Assembly: GCF_023502425.1 (NCBI RefSeq)
Contig: NZ_JAMFMA010000001.1
Coordinates: 310,001 to 374,000 of the forward strand
Direction of reading: 5' to 3'
Source of the DNA: Flagellimonas spongiicola
GTDB taxonomy: Bacteria; Bacteroidota; Bacteroidia; Flavobacteriales; Flavobacteriaceae
DNA length: 64,000 nucleotides
The translations under genes were made by a program, and so were the position numbers. Shown here one piece after another: positions 27,288 to 35,090 of this stretch (the first letter of the stretch is position 1; each line of letters begins with the position of its first letter). A model generated the notes under the pieces. That model was given only the letters and a program-made list of their open reading frames with translations. It was not told the origin of the DNA and did no database searches.

Positions 27288-28154
27288 TTGACACTCTTGG
27301 TATATCTAAGTGTGTTGTTTCCGCTCATCGGCTTAGCGCAAAGTTCTGATGTTTTTAGGTTGGAGTATCTCAATATTCCAGAAAACGATACGGGTATAAA
27401 AACCCAACGTTACAAGTTTTTATTCAATGTACCTATCAAGCTAAACCCTAAGAAGGATTACTTGGTCGCCGGTTTTGAGTACAATAAACTGGACATTGGT
27501 TATTCCAGAAATTTTGACTTTGACCAGAGTGATTTAAATCGGTTTCATGTGGTGGATTTTAATTTGGGATTTATTACCAAATGGAATGAAAACTGGAATT
27601 TTGTCGGCATTCTGACTCCAAGATTTGCGTCAAATTTTACGGATGGTACATTGACTGACGATTTTTTCATGAATGCCACGGCAACCTTTTGGAAAGAAAA
27701 CTCAAAGGCGGATAAACCATTTCGCATTGTACTTGGTCTGTCCTATAATAGTACCACAGGATTGCCCATTCCGTTACCTTTGATCAGTTACTACCGTAAA
27801 TTCCATCCTAATTGGTCCTATATGCTTGGAATACCACGTTCCAACTTCAAATATCACTTTGCAAAAAAGCATTCGTTGGAAATGGCATTGTTCTTGGATG
27901 GCTATTTTATAAATATCCAGGACAATATTGTTTTGCCGGATAGTCAAATTGCATCAAAAATATCATTATCTGCCTTGGTGGCCGCATTGGGATATGAATT
28001 CAGCGTAGCCAAACGCATGAAATTTTATACGTTTGTTGGAAGGTCCATTGAGCAAGAAGGTAAATTGAGGGCAGACAATAGGGATGATGTTTTTTTGTTG
28101 AATGACGAGGCGAATTTTTATATTCGGACTGGATTCAAAATAGGAATCTTTTAA
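27288..28154 (+). CDS. DUF6268-like outer-membrane barrel
   Basis: A 288-residue exported protein with a short signal peptide (TLLVYLSVLFPLIGLAQ). A run of amphipathic beta strands ends in the C-terminal aromatic strand FYIRTGFKIGIF, as in outer-membrane barrels. I believe it belongs to DUF6268, a family common in Bacteroidota and uncharacterised. No ATG precedes the signal peptide: the frame is open upstream but the only usual start is the TTG at 27288. It sits between MscS and a response regulator on the same strand, with small gaps, and may be part of the same operon. Confidence 0.75.
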   Translation: MTLLVYLSVLFPLIGLAQSSDVFRLEYLNIPENDTGIKTQRYKFLFNVPIKLNPKKDYLVAGFEYNKLDIGYSRNFDFDQSDLNRFHVVDFNLGFITKWNENWNFVGILTPRFASNFTDGTLTDDFFMNATATFWKENSKADKPFRIVLGLSYNSTTGLPIPLPLISYYRKFHPNWSYMLGIPRSNFKYHFAKKHSLEMALFLDGYFINIQDNIVLPDSQIASKISLSALVAALGYEFSVAKRMKFYTFVGRSIEQEGKLRADNRDDVFLLNDEANFYIRTGFKIGIF

Positions 28155-28164
28155 AAAGCAACGT

Positions 28165-29328
28165 ATGTCGAAAATACTGGTAATTGAAGATGAATCGGCC
28201 ATTAGAAGAGTATTGGTGAAGATTTTAAGTGAAGAAAGTGATACTTATAATGTGCTTGAAGCGGAGGACGGTCTAAGAGGAATGGAAATCATCAAAAAAG
28301 AAGATTTTGATTTGGTGCTCTGTGATATAAAAATGCCTAAAATGGATGGCGTGGAAGTCTTGGAAGCCGCAAGTAAAATCAAGCCAGAGATACCCTTCAT
28401 CATGATTTCTGGCCATGGGGATTTGGATACCGCGGTAAACACCATGCGTCTTGGAGCATTTGATTACATTTCAAAACCTCCGGATTTAAACAGATTACTT
28501 ACCACCGTAAGAAATGCTTTAGATCGCAAGGAACTTGTTGTAGAAAACAAGAAACTGAAAAAAAAGGTTTCCAAGAACTACGAAATGATTGGGGAAAGCA
28601 AGGAAATAGGTGTAATCAAGGATATGATTGAGAAAGTGGCACCAACCGATGCCCGCGTCCTTATTACAGGCCCAAATGGTACAGGTAAAGAGCTGGTAGC
28701 ACATTGGTTACATCAAAAAAGCCCAAGATCTGCTTCTCCATTTATTGAAGTGAATTGCGCAGCCATACCTTCAGAATTGATAGAAAGTGAGCTTTTTGGT
28801 CATGTGAAAGGCGCATTTACTTCCGCAGTAAAGGATAGAGCCGGTAAATTTGAAGCTGCCAATAAGGGAACCATATTCTTGGACGAAATAGGCGATATGA
28901 GTCTTTCTGCCCAAGCCAAGGTGCTTCGAGCTTTGCAAGAGAACAAAATTTCAAGGGTTGGTACAGACAAGGACATTAAAGTTGATGTGCGTGTGTTGGC
29001 TGCTACCAATAAAGACTTAAAAAAGGAAATTGCGGAAGGTAAGTTCCGTGAGGATCTATATCACCGTTTGGCGGTAATTCTTATCAAAGTTCCAGCGCTT
29101 AATGACCGAAGGGATGATATTCCAATTTTGGTGGAACATTTTGTAAAGAAAATCGCTACCGAACAAGGTGCTGTCCCGAAAAAATTCGCAAAAAAGGCAA
29201 TGGATCTATTGAAAAGTTATGACTGGACAGGGAATGTCCGGGAGTTGCGTAATGTTGTTGAACGTCTTACAATTTTGGGAGGCGCTGAAATTTCAGAGGA
29301 GGACGTTAAATTATTTGCTAGCAAATAA
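28165..29328 (+). CDS. NtrC-type response regulator lacking HTH
   Basis: A 387-residue response regulator. The receiver domain spans residues 1-120, with phosphoacceptor D54 in LVLCDIKMPKMDG and a switch-region Lys in SKPPDL. A sigma-54-type AAA+ domain occupies about 145-385, with Walker A GPNGTGK at 169-175, ESELFGHVKGAFTSA with the L1 loop at 216-221, Walker B GTIFLDEIGDM, and the arginine-finger region FREDLYHRLAV. Two oddities stand out. The sigma-54 contact loop is GAFTSA where GAFTGA is standard, and the protein stops right after the AAA+ lid with no Fis-type DNA-binding domain. No sensor kinase gene is adjacent. It may act without specific DNA sites or need a partner. Confidence 0.92.
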   Translation: MSKILVIEDESAIRRVLVKILSEESDTYNVLEAEDGLRGMEIIKKEDFDLVLCDIKMPKMDGVEVLEAASKIKPEIPFIMISGHGDLDTAVNTMRLGAFDYISKPPDLNRLLTTVRNALDRKELVVENKKLKKKVSKNYEMIGESKEIGVIKDMIEKVAPTDARVLITGPNGTGKELVAHWLHQKSPRSASPFIEVNCAAIPSELIESELFGHVKGAFTSAVKDRAGKFEAANKGTIFLDEIGDMSLSAQAKVLRALQENKISRVGTDKDIKVDVRVLAATNKDLKKEIAEGKFREDLYHRLAVILIKVPALNDRRDDIPILVEHFVKKIATEQGAVPKKFAKKAMDLLKSYDWTGNVRELRNVVERLTILGGAEISEEDVKLFASK

Positions 29329-29331
29329 ACG

Positions 29332-30045
29332 TTATTCGTTGTTACATTTTCCTAAACGATTTAATGCACTCATGGCAATAGTCCGCACTCTATTGTGGTA
29401 TTCCTTTTTATGAGCGGACAATTCCGTATTCAACAATGTTTCACCAGCGTCTTCATGGATATTGGAAATAAAGGCATAAGCTTCCTTACAATCCACATCA
29501 GTAACAACTTTGGCTAATGACGATTCAAATCCTAAAAGACAATTGTGTACTTGGGATTTAATGGGGTCCATATCGCTTAAGATAATCACTTCATGGTCAT
29601 TCAAGGCATCTTGAGTATTGTCCAACAGCACTTGATTGACGTTGCTGTCAATGGAGTCCTGTTCAAAAACTTTTAATACTTTGCTTCCAATCTCCAAATT
29701 TTCCAAAGCTGTATGTAGGTATCGTTTAGATGAAGAAAATGACTTTGCTTTTGTAGCATCCTTTAAATAGAACAAAGCAGCTTCTAAACTCTCTATTGTA
29801 CCATTACAACCACAATCCACAAAATTGGCTCTGGTTTTTTCTATACTATTCAAAGCTTTAAAGGCATGGTATTTAGACTGCTCATAGTTATCAGCACCTA
29901 TAGCAGCTTCAGTCTTGATTTTTATGTAATCAAGATTGGCGTGTGCGTATTCGCAAGCACTTCGGGAGATAAAGGAAGACAATATCAAGAGGCTGACAAT
30001 GCCCAAGATAAAGACTATAAGTAGGATAACCTTTCTTGTTTTCAT
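29332..30045 (-). CDS. uncharacterised membrane-anchored helical protein
   Basis: A 237-residue product with one N-terminal hydrophobic helix (VILLIVFILGIVSLLILSSF), then a long, mostly helical extracytoplasmic region with six or so cysteines (SACEYAHAN, DCGCNGT, HNCLLGF, DCKEAYAF, GKCNNE). I do not recognise a named family. The even spread of cysteines after the membrane anchor suggests disulfides. It is convergent with the response-regulator gene with only 3 bases between stops and no terminator, so read-through antisense transcription is possible. Confidence 0.72.
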   Translation of the reverse strand: MKTRKVILLIVFILGIVSLLILSSFISRSACEYAHANLDYIKIKTEAAIGADNYEQSKYHAFKALNSIEKTRANFVDCGCNGTIESLEAALFYLKDATKAKSFSSSKRYLHTALENLEIGSKVLKVFEQDSIDSNVNQVLLDNTQDALNDHEVIILSDMDPIKSQVHNCLLGFESSLAKVVTDVDCKEAYAFISNIHEDAGETLLNTELSAHKKEYHNRVRTIAMSALNRLGKCNNE

Positions 30046-30223
30046 AACGCTAGATTTGGGATATTGCGTCTTATGTTTCCTACGAATTTAGAGGAAGAGT
30101 CCGCTAACGGTAAAAAAAATCGATAAAAAACGAACTTCTACTACGAAATGACCTTAGTATCGATGAATGGCACTTTTTGGTCGATGGTTGAAGTAATGCG
30201 CAAAAACAACTATATTCATTCCC

Positions 30224-31105
30224 ATGGAAAACAGGGATTTAGACCAATATCGCATTCAAAAGGCCATAAAACTGCAGGAACGGCCTACCTACGAGGATTT
30301 CGGAAGTTCGAGTAAGGACCTTAAAAACAAATTGGAAGAAATAAGGGAGGAATTGGGCAAATTCCAAGATAAACTCTATGCCCATGGCAAGTATGGCGTA
30401 CTCGTATGCCTTCAGGGCATGGATACGGCGGGCAAGGATAGTTTGATCAGGGAAGTTTTCAAGGATTTCAATGTGCGTGGCGTTACGGTGCATAGTTTTA
30501 AAGTACCTACGGAATTGGAACTGAAGCATGATTACCTCTGGCGACATTATATAGCCCTACCTGCTCGGGGAAAATTCAGTGTGTTTAACCGTACACATTA
30601 TGAAAACGTATTGGTGACCAAAGTTCATCCCGGCTATATTTTAGGTGAAAATATACCTGGAGTCAACTCGGTTAACGATATCGATGAAGCATTTTGGGAA
30701 AACAGATACCGTCAGATCAATGACTTTGAACGACACATTGCTGAAAATGGCACTTTGGTGTTCAAGTTCTTTTTACATCTATCAAAAGAAGAACAGCGTC
30801 AGCGTTTGCTTCGAAGAATACGATTAAGAGAGAAGAACTGGAAATTTTCACCCGGTGATCTAAAAGAGCGAAAGCTATGGGATAAATACCAGGACTGCTA
30901 CGAGTTGGCTATCAATAAAACCAGTAAGGAACATGCGCCTTGGTATGTTATTCCTGCAGACAACAAAAAAGCCGCCAGGGTAATCGTGGCTTCTATACTA
31001 TTGGATGCGTTAAAAAAGTACAAAGATATTGAGGAACCAGAGCTTGATGACGAAATAAAAGCTAATTTAGAAACCTTCAAACAAGAACTAGAAAAAGAAA
31101 GCTAA
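30224..31105 (+). CDS. polyphosphate kinase 2 family protein
   Basis: A 293-residue PPK2 enzyme that phosphorylates nucleotides with polyphosphate. The Walker A variant is QGMDTAGKDSLIREV (residues about 64-78). The lid-module and Walker B regions are RHYIALPARGKFSVF and NRTHYENVLVTKVHPG. The HYENVL form and the one-domain length point to class III PPK2, which can act on both NMPs and NDPs; that subclass call is from motif resemblance only. It overlaps the start of the M28 peptidase by one base (TAATG). Confidence 0.93.
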   Translation: MENRDLDQYRIQKAIKLQERPTYEDFGSSSKDLKNKLEEIREELGKFQDKLYAHGKYGVLVCLQGMDTAGKDSLIREVFKDFNVRGVTVHSFKVPTELELKHDYLWRHYIALPARGKFSVFNRTHYENVLVTKVHPGYILGENIPGVNSVNDIDEAFWENRYRQINDFERHIAENGTLVFKFFLHLSKEEQRQRLLRRIRLREKNWKFSPGDLKERKLWDKYQDCYELAINKTSKEHAPWYVIPADNKKAARVIVASILLDALKKYKDIEEPELDDEIKANLETFKQELEKES

Positions 31106-32502
31106 TGAGAACATCCCTACTCCTGATTCTTTTATTGATCTCTGCTACAAATTTTGCCCAATCTGAGGATGAAAAACAAATGAAGGCCATTTACGATTTG
31201 GCCTTGACCGAAGGAAAGGCCTATGATTGGTTGAACTATTTATCCAATCAAATCGGTGGGCGACTTTCAGGATCCGTGCAAGCACAACAAGCGGTGGATT
31301 ATACTAAAGGACAATTGGATTCCTTAGGTCTTGACCGTGTGTGGTTGCAACCCGTGATGGTGCCAAAATGGGTTAGGGGTACTCCAGAGTTTGCATACAT
31401 AGAAACAAAACCAGGTTTAACAACCAATGTCCCGATTTGCGCTTTGGGCGGTTCCGTGGCAACCCCAGATGGCGGCATCAAAACCAATGTGGTGGAAGTG
31501 CAAGGAATTGAGGATTTGGAAAAATTGGGTCGCGAGAAAATCGAAGGGAAAATTGTTTTTTACAATCGTCCGATGGATCCGACACAAATAAGTACATTTT
31601 CTGCCTATTCTGGTTGTGTAGATCAACGTTACTCAGGAGCTGCCGAAGCAGGCAAATATGGCGCTGCTGGGGTTATTGTCCGTTCTATGAACCTTCGTTT
31701 GGATGATTACCCGCATACGGGATCCATGAGCTATGGGGAAACACCAGTTGCTGAACGGGTTCCTGCAGCAGCAATTAGCACAAAAGGAGCTGAACTTTTA
31801 AGTGCAACCTTAAAGTTGAATCCAGCTATCAAGTTCTATTTTAAGCAAAATTGCAAGCAATTTGACGATGTGGAGTCCTATAACGTAATAGGGGAAATTA
31901 AAGGAACAATCCATCCAAATGAGATTATGGTGGTTGGTGGCCACTTGGATTCTTGGGATTTAGGTGATGGTTCACATGATGATGGAACGGGCTGCGTGCA
32001 AAGTATGGACGTGCTGCGACTATTAAAGGAAACAGGTTACAGACCTAAAAGAACTTTAAGAGTGGTACTTTTTATGAATGAAGAAAATGGTTTGCGTGGC
32101 GGTAACAAATATGCTGAGGTAGCGCGTGCAAAAAATGAAAAGCACGTATTTGCCTTGGAAAGTGATGCCGGTGGATTTACACCACGCGGTTTTTCATTTG
32201 ATTGTTCCGATGAGAATTTGGCGCAGGTCCAAAGTTGGAAAAAATTATTTGAGCCTTATTTGATCCATTTATTTGTGAAAGGATATGGAGGAGCAGATAT
32301 TGGACCATTAAAAACCGATGATTTGGTTTTGGCTGGTTTGGTTCCGGATTCCCAACGCTATTTTGACCACCACCATGCTGAAAATGACACCTTTGAGCAC
32401 GTTAACCAACGCGAATTGCAATTGGGCGCTGCTTCTATGGCCAGTTTGGTGTATTTGATAGATAAATACGGAACGATTACTTCAGATAAAATAAAAGGGT
32501 AG
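31105..32502 (+). CDS. secreted M28 family metallopeptidase
   Basis: A 465-residue exported aminopeptidase/carboxypeptidase-like enzyme. It has a signal peptide (MRTSLLLILLLISATNFAQ), a PA-domain insert (residues about 130-250) and an M28 catalytic domain. The di-zinc ligands are visible in order: VVGGHLDSWD (His), HDDGTG (Asp), MNEENGLRG (catalytic and metal Glu), ESDAGG (Asp) and FDHHHAENDT (His). Its stop codon lies inside the left arm of a terminator hairpin. Coupling to PPK2 is positional only and has no obvious functional meaning. Confidence 0.94.
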   Translation: MRTSLLLILLLISATNFAQSEDEKQMKAIYDLALTEGKAYDWLNYLSNQIGGRLSGSVQAQQAVDYTKGQLDSLGLDRVWLQPVMVPKWVRGTPEFAYIETKPGLTTNVPICALGGSVATPDGGIKTNVVEVQGIEDLEKLGREKIEGKIVFYNRPMDPTQISTFSAYSGCVDQRYSGAAEAGKYGAAGVIVRSMNLRLDDYPHTGSMSYGETPVAERVPAAAISTKGAELLSATLKLNPAIKFYFKQNCKQFDDVESYNVIGEIKGTIHPNEIMVVGGHLDSWDLGDGSHDDGTGCVQSMDVLRLLKETGYRPKRTLRVVLFMNEENGLRGGNKYAEVARAKNEKHVFALESDAGGFTPRGFSFDCSDENLAQVQSWKKLFEPYLIHLFVKGYGGADIGPLKTDDLVLAGLVPDSQRYFDHHHAENDTFEHVNQRELQLGAASMASLVYLIDKYGTITSDKIKG

Positions 32503-32530
32503 TTTTTATTTCTACCCTTCTTTTTTTTTA
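32495..32530 (+). terminator. terminator overlapping the M28 stop codon
   Basis: An 8-bp stem AAGGGTAG / CTACCCTT, then C and about ten T. The left arm contains the TAG stop. Confidence 0.85.
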
Positions 32531-32550
32531 TTGAACAAGAGCTTTTTTGA

Positions 32551-33057
32551 CTAAAGACCAGTAAGCAGATCAGCTATACAAACAATATCGCCTGGTACAC
32601 CTTCACCGTGCCACTCAGGATCCCATTGAGTGAATTCAATATAGCAATTAGGATACTGAGTAAAATAACCTCCATAAAAGCATAAAGTGTGGGGACTCCA
32701 GATGTATCCGTCCCAATATTTCTTCTCACAAGGTCCATCATTGGAATTTGTTAATTGCAGCAAAGTATTGGAGTCCTTTTTTACCATTCCCTTTTTAACC
32801 GTATTGGATTGATGGTCAAAATACTCAAACACTTCCAATTCAGCGGATTCTAGGACTAAAGGGTCCACAGAGCTAATGGTAGCATTAAACTGATTTTGGC
32901 CTTCTTCTTGCGCTTCTTCAGTTGTATTGAAATCAAACTGAACCTGTTGTTTGGCCACTTTGAATACTTCAGGAGTGCTGACATCTTCTTGTGAGCAGGA
33001 AAAAGCGAATAGTGCGATTAGCACGATGAAAATAGGAAAATTGACTTGGGTTCTCAT
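32551..33057 (-). CDS. tandem four-Cys lipoprotein, copy 1
   Basis: The last (3'-most) of four tandem paralogues, 168 residues. It has a signal peptide with lipobox AFSC (Cys21), then SQEDVS and FKVAKQQVQFDFNTTEE, which is identical in all four copies. The C-terminal half is variable and holds the four shared cysteines: GPCEKKY, TLCFYGG, PNCYIEF and IVCIADL. I know of no named family. It is most likely anchored in the outer membrane with a disulfide-bonded domain. The spacer to copy 2 is 49 bases, so the two are probably co-transcribed. The C-terminal domain is the most divergent from copies 2 and 3. Confidence 0.78.
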   Translation of the reverse strand: MRTQVNFPIFIVLIALFAFSCSQEDVSTPEVFKVAKQQVQFDFNTTEEAQEEGQNQFNATISSVDPLVLESAELEVFEYFDHQSNTVKKGMVKKDSNTLLQLTNSNDGPCEKKYWDGYIWSPHTLCFYGGYFTQYPNCYIEFTQWDPEWHGEGVPGDIVCIADLLTGL

Positions 33058-33106
33058 AAGTAAGTTTTTGGTTATAGTTAATTATTGAATTGATTACACT
33101 TTGGTA

Positions 33107-33601
33107 TTAAAGGACTACTACAACATCCTTAAGGCAGAAATGCCAAGGATGCATATCATGTATTTTCCATTTATAACTGGAAAAGGTAACACTGCAATCA
33201 ATAGTTTGCATAAATGATCCATAATAAAAGCAAAGGTCGTAGGGGTTGAAAACATAACCGTACCAGATTTCTGTCTCACAAGGTTCACCATTATCGGCCT
33301 CTAATTTTGAGGAGGTTCCTATTTTAGCAATACCTTCCACATACGTGTTCGTTTCGTGGTCAAAATACGTGAAGACCTCCAATTCCTCGGATTCAATAGC
33401 CAATGGGTCTATAGAGACGATGGTCGCATTAAATTCATTTTGGCCTTCTCCTAATGATTCTTCAGTTGTATTGAAATCAAACTGGACCTGTTGTTTGGCT
33501 ACTTTGAATTCTTCAGGGTTGCTGACATCTTCTTGCGAACAGGATAAAACGAATAGCGCGATTAGCGCAATGAAAATTGGAATTTTGATTTGGGTTCTCA
33601 T
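33107..33601 (-). CDS. tandem four-Cys lipoprotein, copy 2
   Basis: A 164-residue paralogue from the ATG at 33601; an in-frame ATG two codons earlier exists, but the other copies begin MRTQ. The lipobox is VLSC. The middle region (ESEELEVFTYFDHETNT... GTSSKLEADNGEPCE) is very close to copy 3, while the tail (SSYKWKIHDMHPWHFCLKD) differs. The four cysteines are in EPCET, DLCFY, IDCSV and HFCLK. It is preceded by an 85-base sequence that is repeated upstream of copy 4, so it may have its own promoter. Function unknown. Confidence 0.78.
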   Translation of the reverse strand: MRTQIKIPIFIALIALFVLSCSQEDVSNPEEFKVAKQQVQFDFNTTEESLGEGQNEFNATIVSIDPLAIESEELEVFTYFDHETNTYVEGIAKIGTSSKLEADNGEPCETEIWYGYVFNPYDLCFYYGSFMQTIDCSVTFSSYKWKIHDMHPWHFCLKDVVVVL

Positions 33602-33690
33602 AAGCATTGAGTTTTAAAATTTAAGTTAGACATAAAGTGAACCTTACATTCGCTTGGATGCAGGCAGTACTACGTAATAAAATCTTTTCA
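33602..33690. repeat. upstream repeat, copy A
   Basis: This segment between copies 2 and 3 is a diverged direct repeat of 34699-34786, upstream of copy 4. Shared blocks include TTTAAAATTTAAGTTA, CCTTACATTCGC and GGATGCAGGCAGTACT, then TATAAAATCTT-like sequence (AATAAAATCTT here). The repeat shows that non-coding upstream DNA was duplicated together with the genes. On the minus strand it would hold the leader and probably the promoter, though no perfect TAnnTTTG box is present. Confidence 0.75.
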
Positions 33691-34170
33691 GTGAAGAACA
33701 TTAGCTACATCTGAAAGACAAAAAACAGGTGATTGAAATGGATAGGTAAAGAAAATAAAATTACAATCAGGAAATACCTTATAATAACCTGAATGAAAGC
33801 ATGATGTTTGAGGGTTAAACAAATATCCAGGTATTGTCTCTTCTTCACAAGGTTCACCATTATCGGCCTCTAAATTTGAGGAGGTTCCTATTTTAACAAC
33901 ACCTTCCACATGGGTGTTCGTTTCATGGTCTAAATAGGTGAAGATCTCCAATTCTTCGGATTCAATAACCAATGGGTCCACAGAGCTAATGGTTGCATTA
34001 AACTGATTTTGGTCTTCTTCTTGCGGTTCTTCAGTTGTATTGAAATCAAACTGGACCTGTTGTTTAGCCACTTTGAATTCTTCGGGATTGCTTACTTCTT
34101 CCTTGGAGCAGGATAAAGCAATTAGCACGACTAGCGCAATAAAAATTAGAATTTTGATTTGGGTTCTCAT
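33688..34170 (-). CDS. tandem four-Cys lipoprotein, copy 3
   Basis: A 160-residue paralogue. The lipobox is ALSC, followed by SKEEVSNPEEFKVAKQQVQF. The middle region with TNTHVEGVVKIGTSS and LEADNGEPCEEE is nearly the same as copy 2. The tail carries TSCFHSG, PDCNFIFF and VFCLSDVA. It lies 39 bases downstream of copy 4 and probably shares its transcript. Its stop lies at the edge of repeat copy A. Function unknown. Confidence 0.78.
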   Translation of the reverse strand: MRTQIKILIFIALVVLIALSCSKEEVSNPEEFKVAKQQVQFDFNTTEEPQEEDQNQFNATISSVDPLVIESEELEIFTYLDHETNTHVEGVVKIGTSSNLEADNGEPCEEETIPGYLFNPQTSCFHSGYYKVFPDCNFIFFTYPFQSPVFCLSDVANVLH

Positions 34171-34209
34171 AGTTTGATATAGTATTAGAATGAATAAAAA
34201 ATACTTGAG

Positions 34210-34698
34210 TTACGCTTCAGGAAGAAAGAATGTTGAAAGACATATTTCATGCTTTAGTTTTTCCGCGGTGTAGGGATGGAAATGGATGGTACAATCTGGC
34301 CATTGACTCCAGACACCAAATACAAAACAATTTTTATTCAAGTCGTACTTATAACCTTCTTCAAACTGAAAACCGCAAGGTTTGTTACTTGCAGGAGTTA
34401 AGTTAGGAAAGCTGCCTTTAGGCACAATACCTGCCATGAGCTCATCAGAACCATCGCCAGAAACTTGAAACGCCTCCAATTCTAAAGAATAGATAATCAG
34501 AGGATTGATGGAAATGACGGTTACATCAAAGTGATTTTGGCCTTCTTCTTGGTATTCTTCCGTTGTATTGAAATCAAACTGGACCTGTTGTTTAGCCACT
34601 TTGAATTCTTCGGGATTGCTGACATCTTCTTGTGAGCAGGATGAAGCGATTAGCACAACTAGCGCAATAAAAAGTCGAATTTTGATTTGGGTTCTCAT
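34210..34698 (-). CDS. tandem four-Cys lipoprotein, copy 4
   Basis: A 162-residue paralogue and the first gene of the array. The lipobox is ASSC, then the same SQEDVSNPEEFKVAKQQVQF block. After residue 50 it departs from the others (LELEAFQVSGDGSDELMAGI). It keeps the four-cysteine frame: NKPCGFQ, KNCFVFG, PDCTIHF and EICLSTF. It is preceded by repeat copy B. Function unknown; see findings for the array as a whole. Confidence 0.78.
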   Translation of the reverse strand: MRTQIKIRLFIALVVLIASSCSQEDVSNPEEFKVAKQQVQFDFNTTEEYQEEGQNHFDVTVISINPLIIYSLELEAFQVSGDGSDELMAGIVPKGSFPNLTPASNKPCGFQFEEGYKYDLNKNCFVFGVWSQWPDCTIHFHPYTAEKLKHEICLSTFFLPEA

Positions 34699-34786
34699 AA
34701 GCTTTGTGGTTTAAAATTTAAGTTAAACATATAGTGAGCCTTACATTCGCATGGATGCAGGCAGTACTGCGTTATAAAATCTTATG
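34699..34786. repeat. upstream repeat, copy B
   Basis: A direct repeat of 33602-33690 with the same order of blocks (TTTAAAATTTAAGTTA, CCTTACATTCGC, GGATGCAGGCAGTACT, TATAAAATCTT). On the minus strand it lies directly upstream of copy 4 and is the likely promoter/leader of the array. A minus-strand TATGTTTA sequence within it is a weak -7 candidate. Confidence 0.75.
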
Positions 34787-35030
34787 AGGTTGTACTATCC
34801 CTTGAGGTACTGATGGGAATAGCGTGGAATAATGCTAAACCTAGTGAAATTGTGGGTAAAGCAAAAATTGATGCTAAAAACAGCCGTAATTAAATGTTTG
34901 CAATTGGATAACAAACATGGCGATTCGGATTTTTCCAAAAGCAACATGGTGATAAAATATGGAAAGCTATACCCTTGATGTTAAGTTGTTTTTAGCGCAT
35001 GTTAGACTTATTTACCCCAATTAAATCCCG
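34787..35030. other. gene-free stretch
   Basis: About 245 bases between the array and the CFBP promoter. The only ORF worth mention is 26 codons at 34813-34893, which has no supporting evidence. I see no hairpin terminator or RNA fold. Confidence 0.4.
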
Positions 35031-35038
35031 TACCTTTG
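35031..35038 (+). promoter_or_regulatory. -7 promoter box of CFBP gene
   Basis: TACCTTTG followed by CA is an exact TAnnTTTG match, with a leader of about 45-50 bases before the ATG at 35091. Confidence 0.55.
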
Positions 35039-35090
35039 CAGCCTTAATTTTGAAGAATCGAGCAGTCGATTAACTAAATATTCTAGAAAA

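Noticed and set aside
32551..34786. Regular repeats that might be a CRISPR-like array
   Set aside because: The repeats are long, coding and spaced by whole genes; they are tandem gene duplicates and their leader regions.
34813..34893. 26-codon ORF between the lipoprotein array and CFBP
   Set aside because: It has no promoter, no relative elsewhere in the window, and no membrane or signal pattern. This length is expected by chance.
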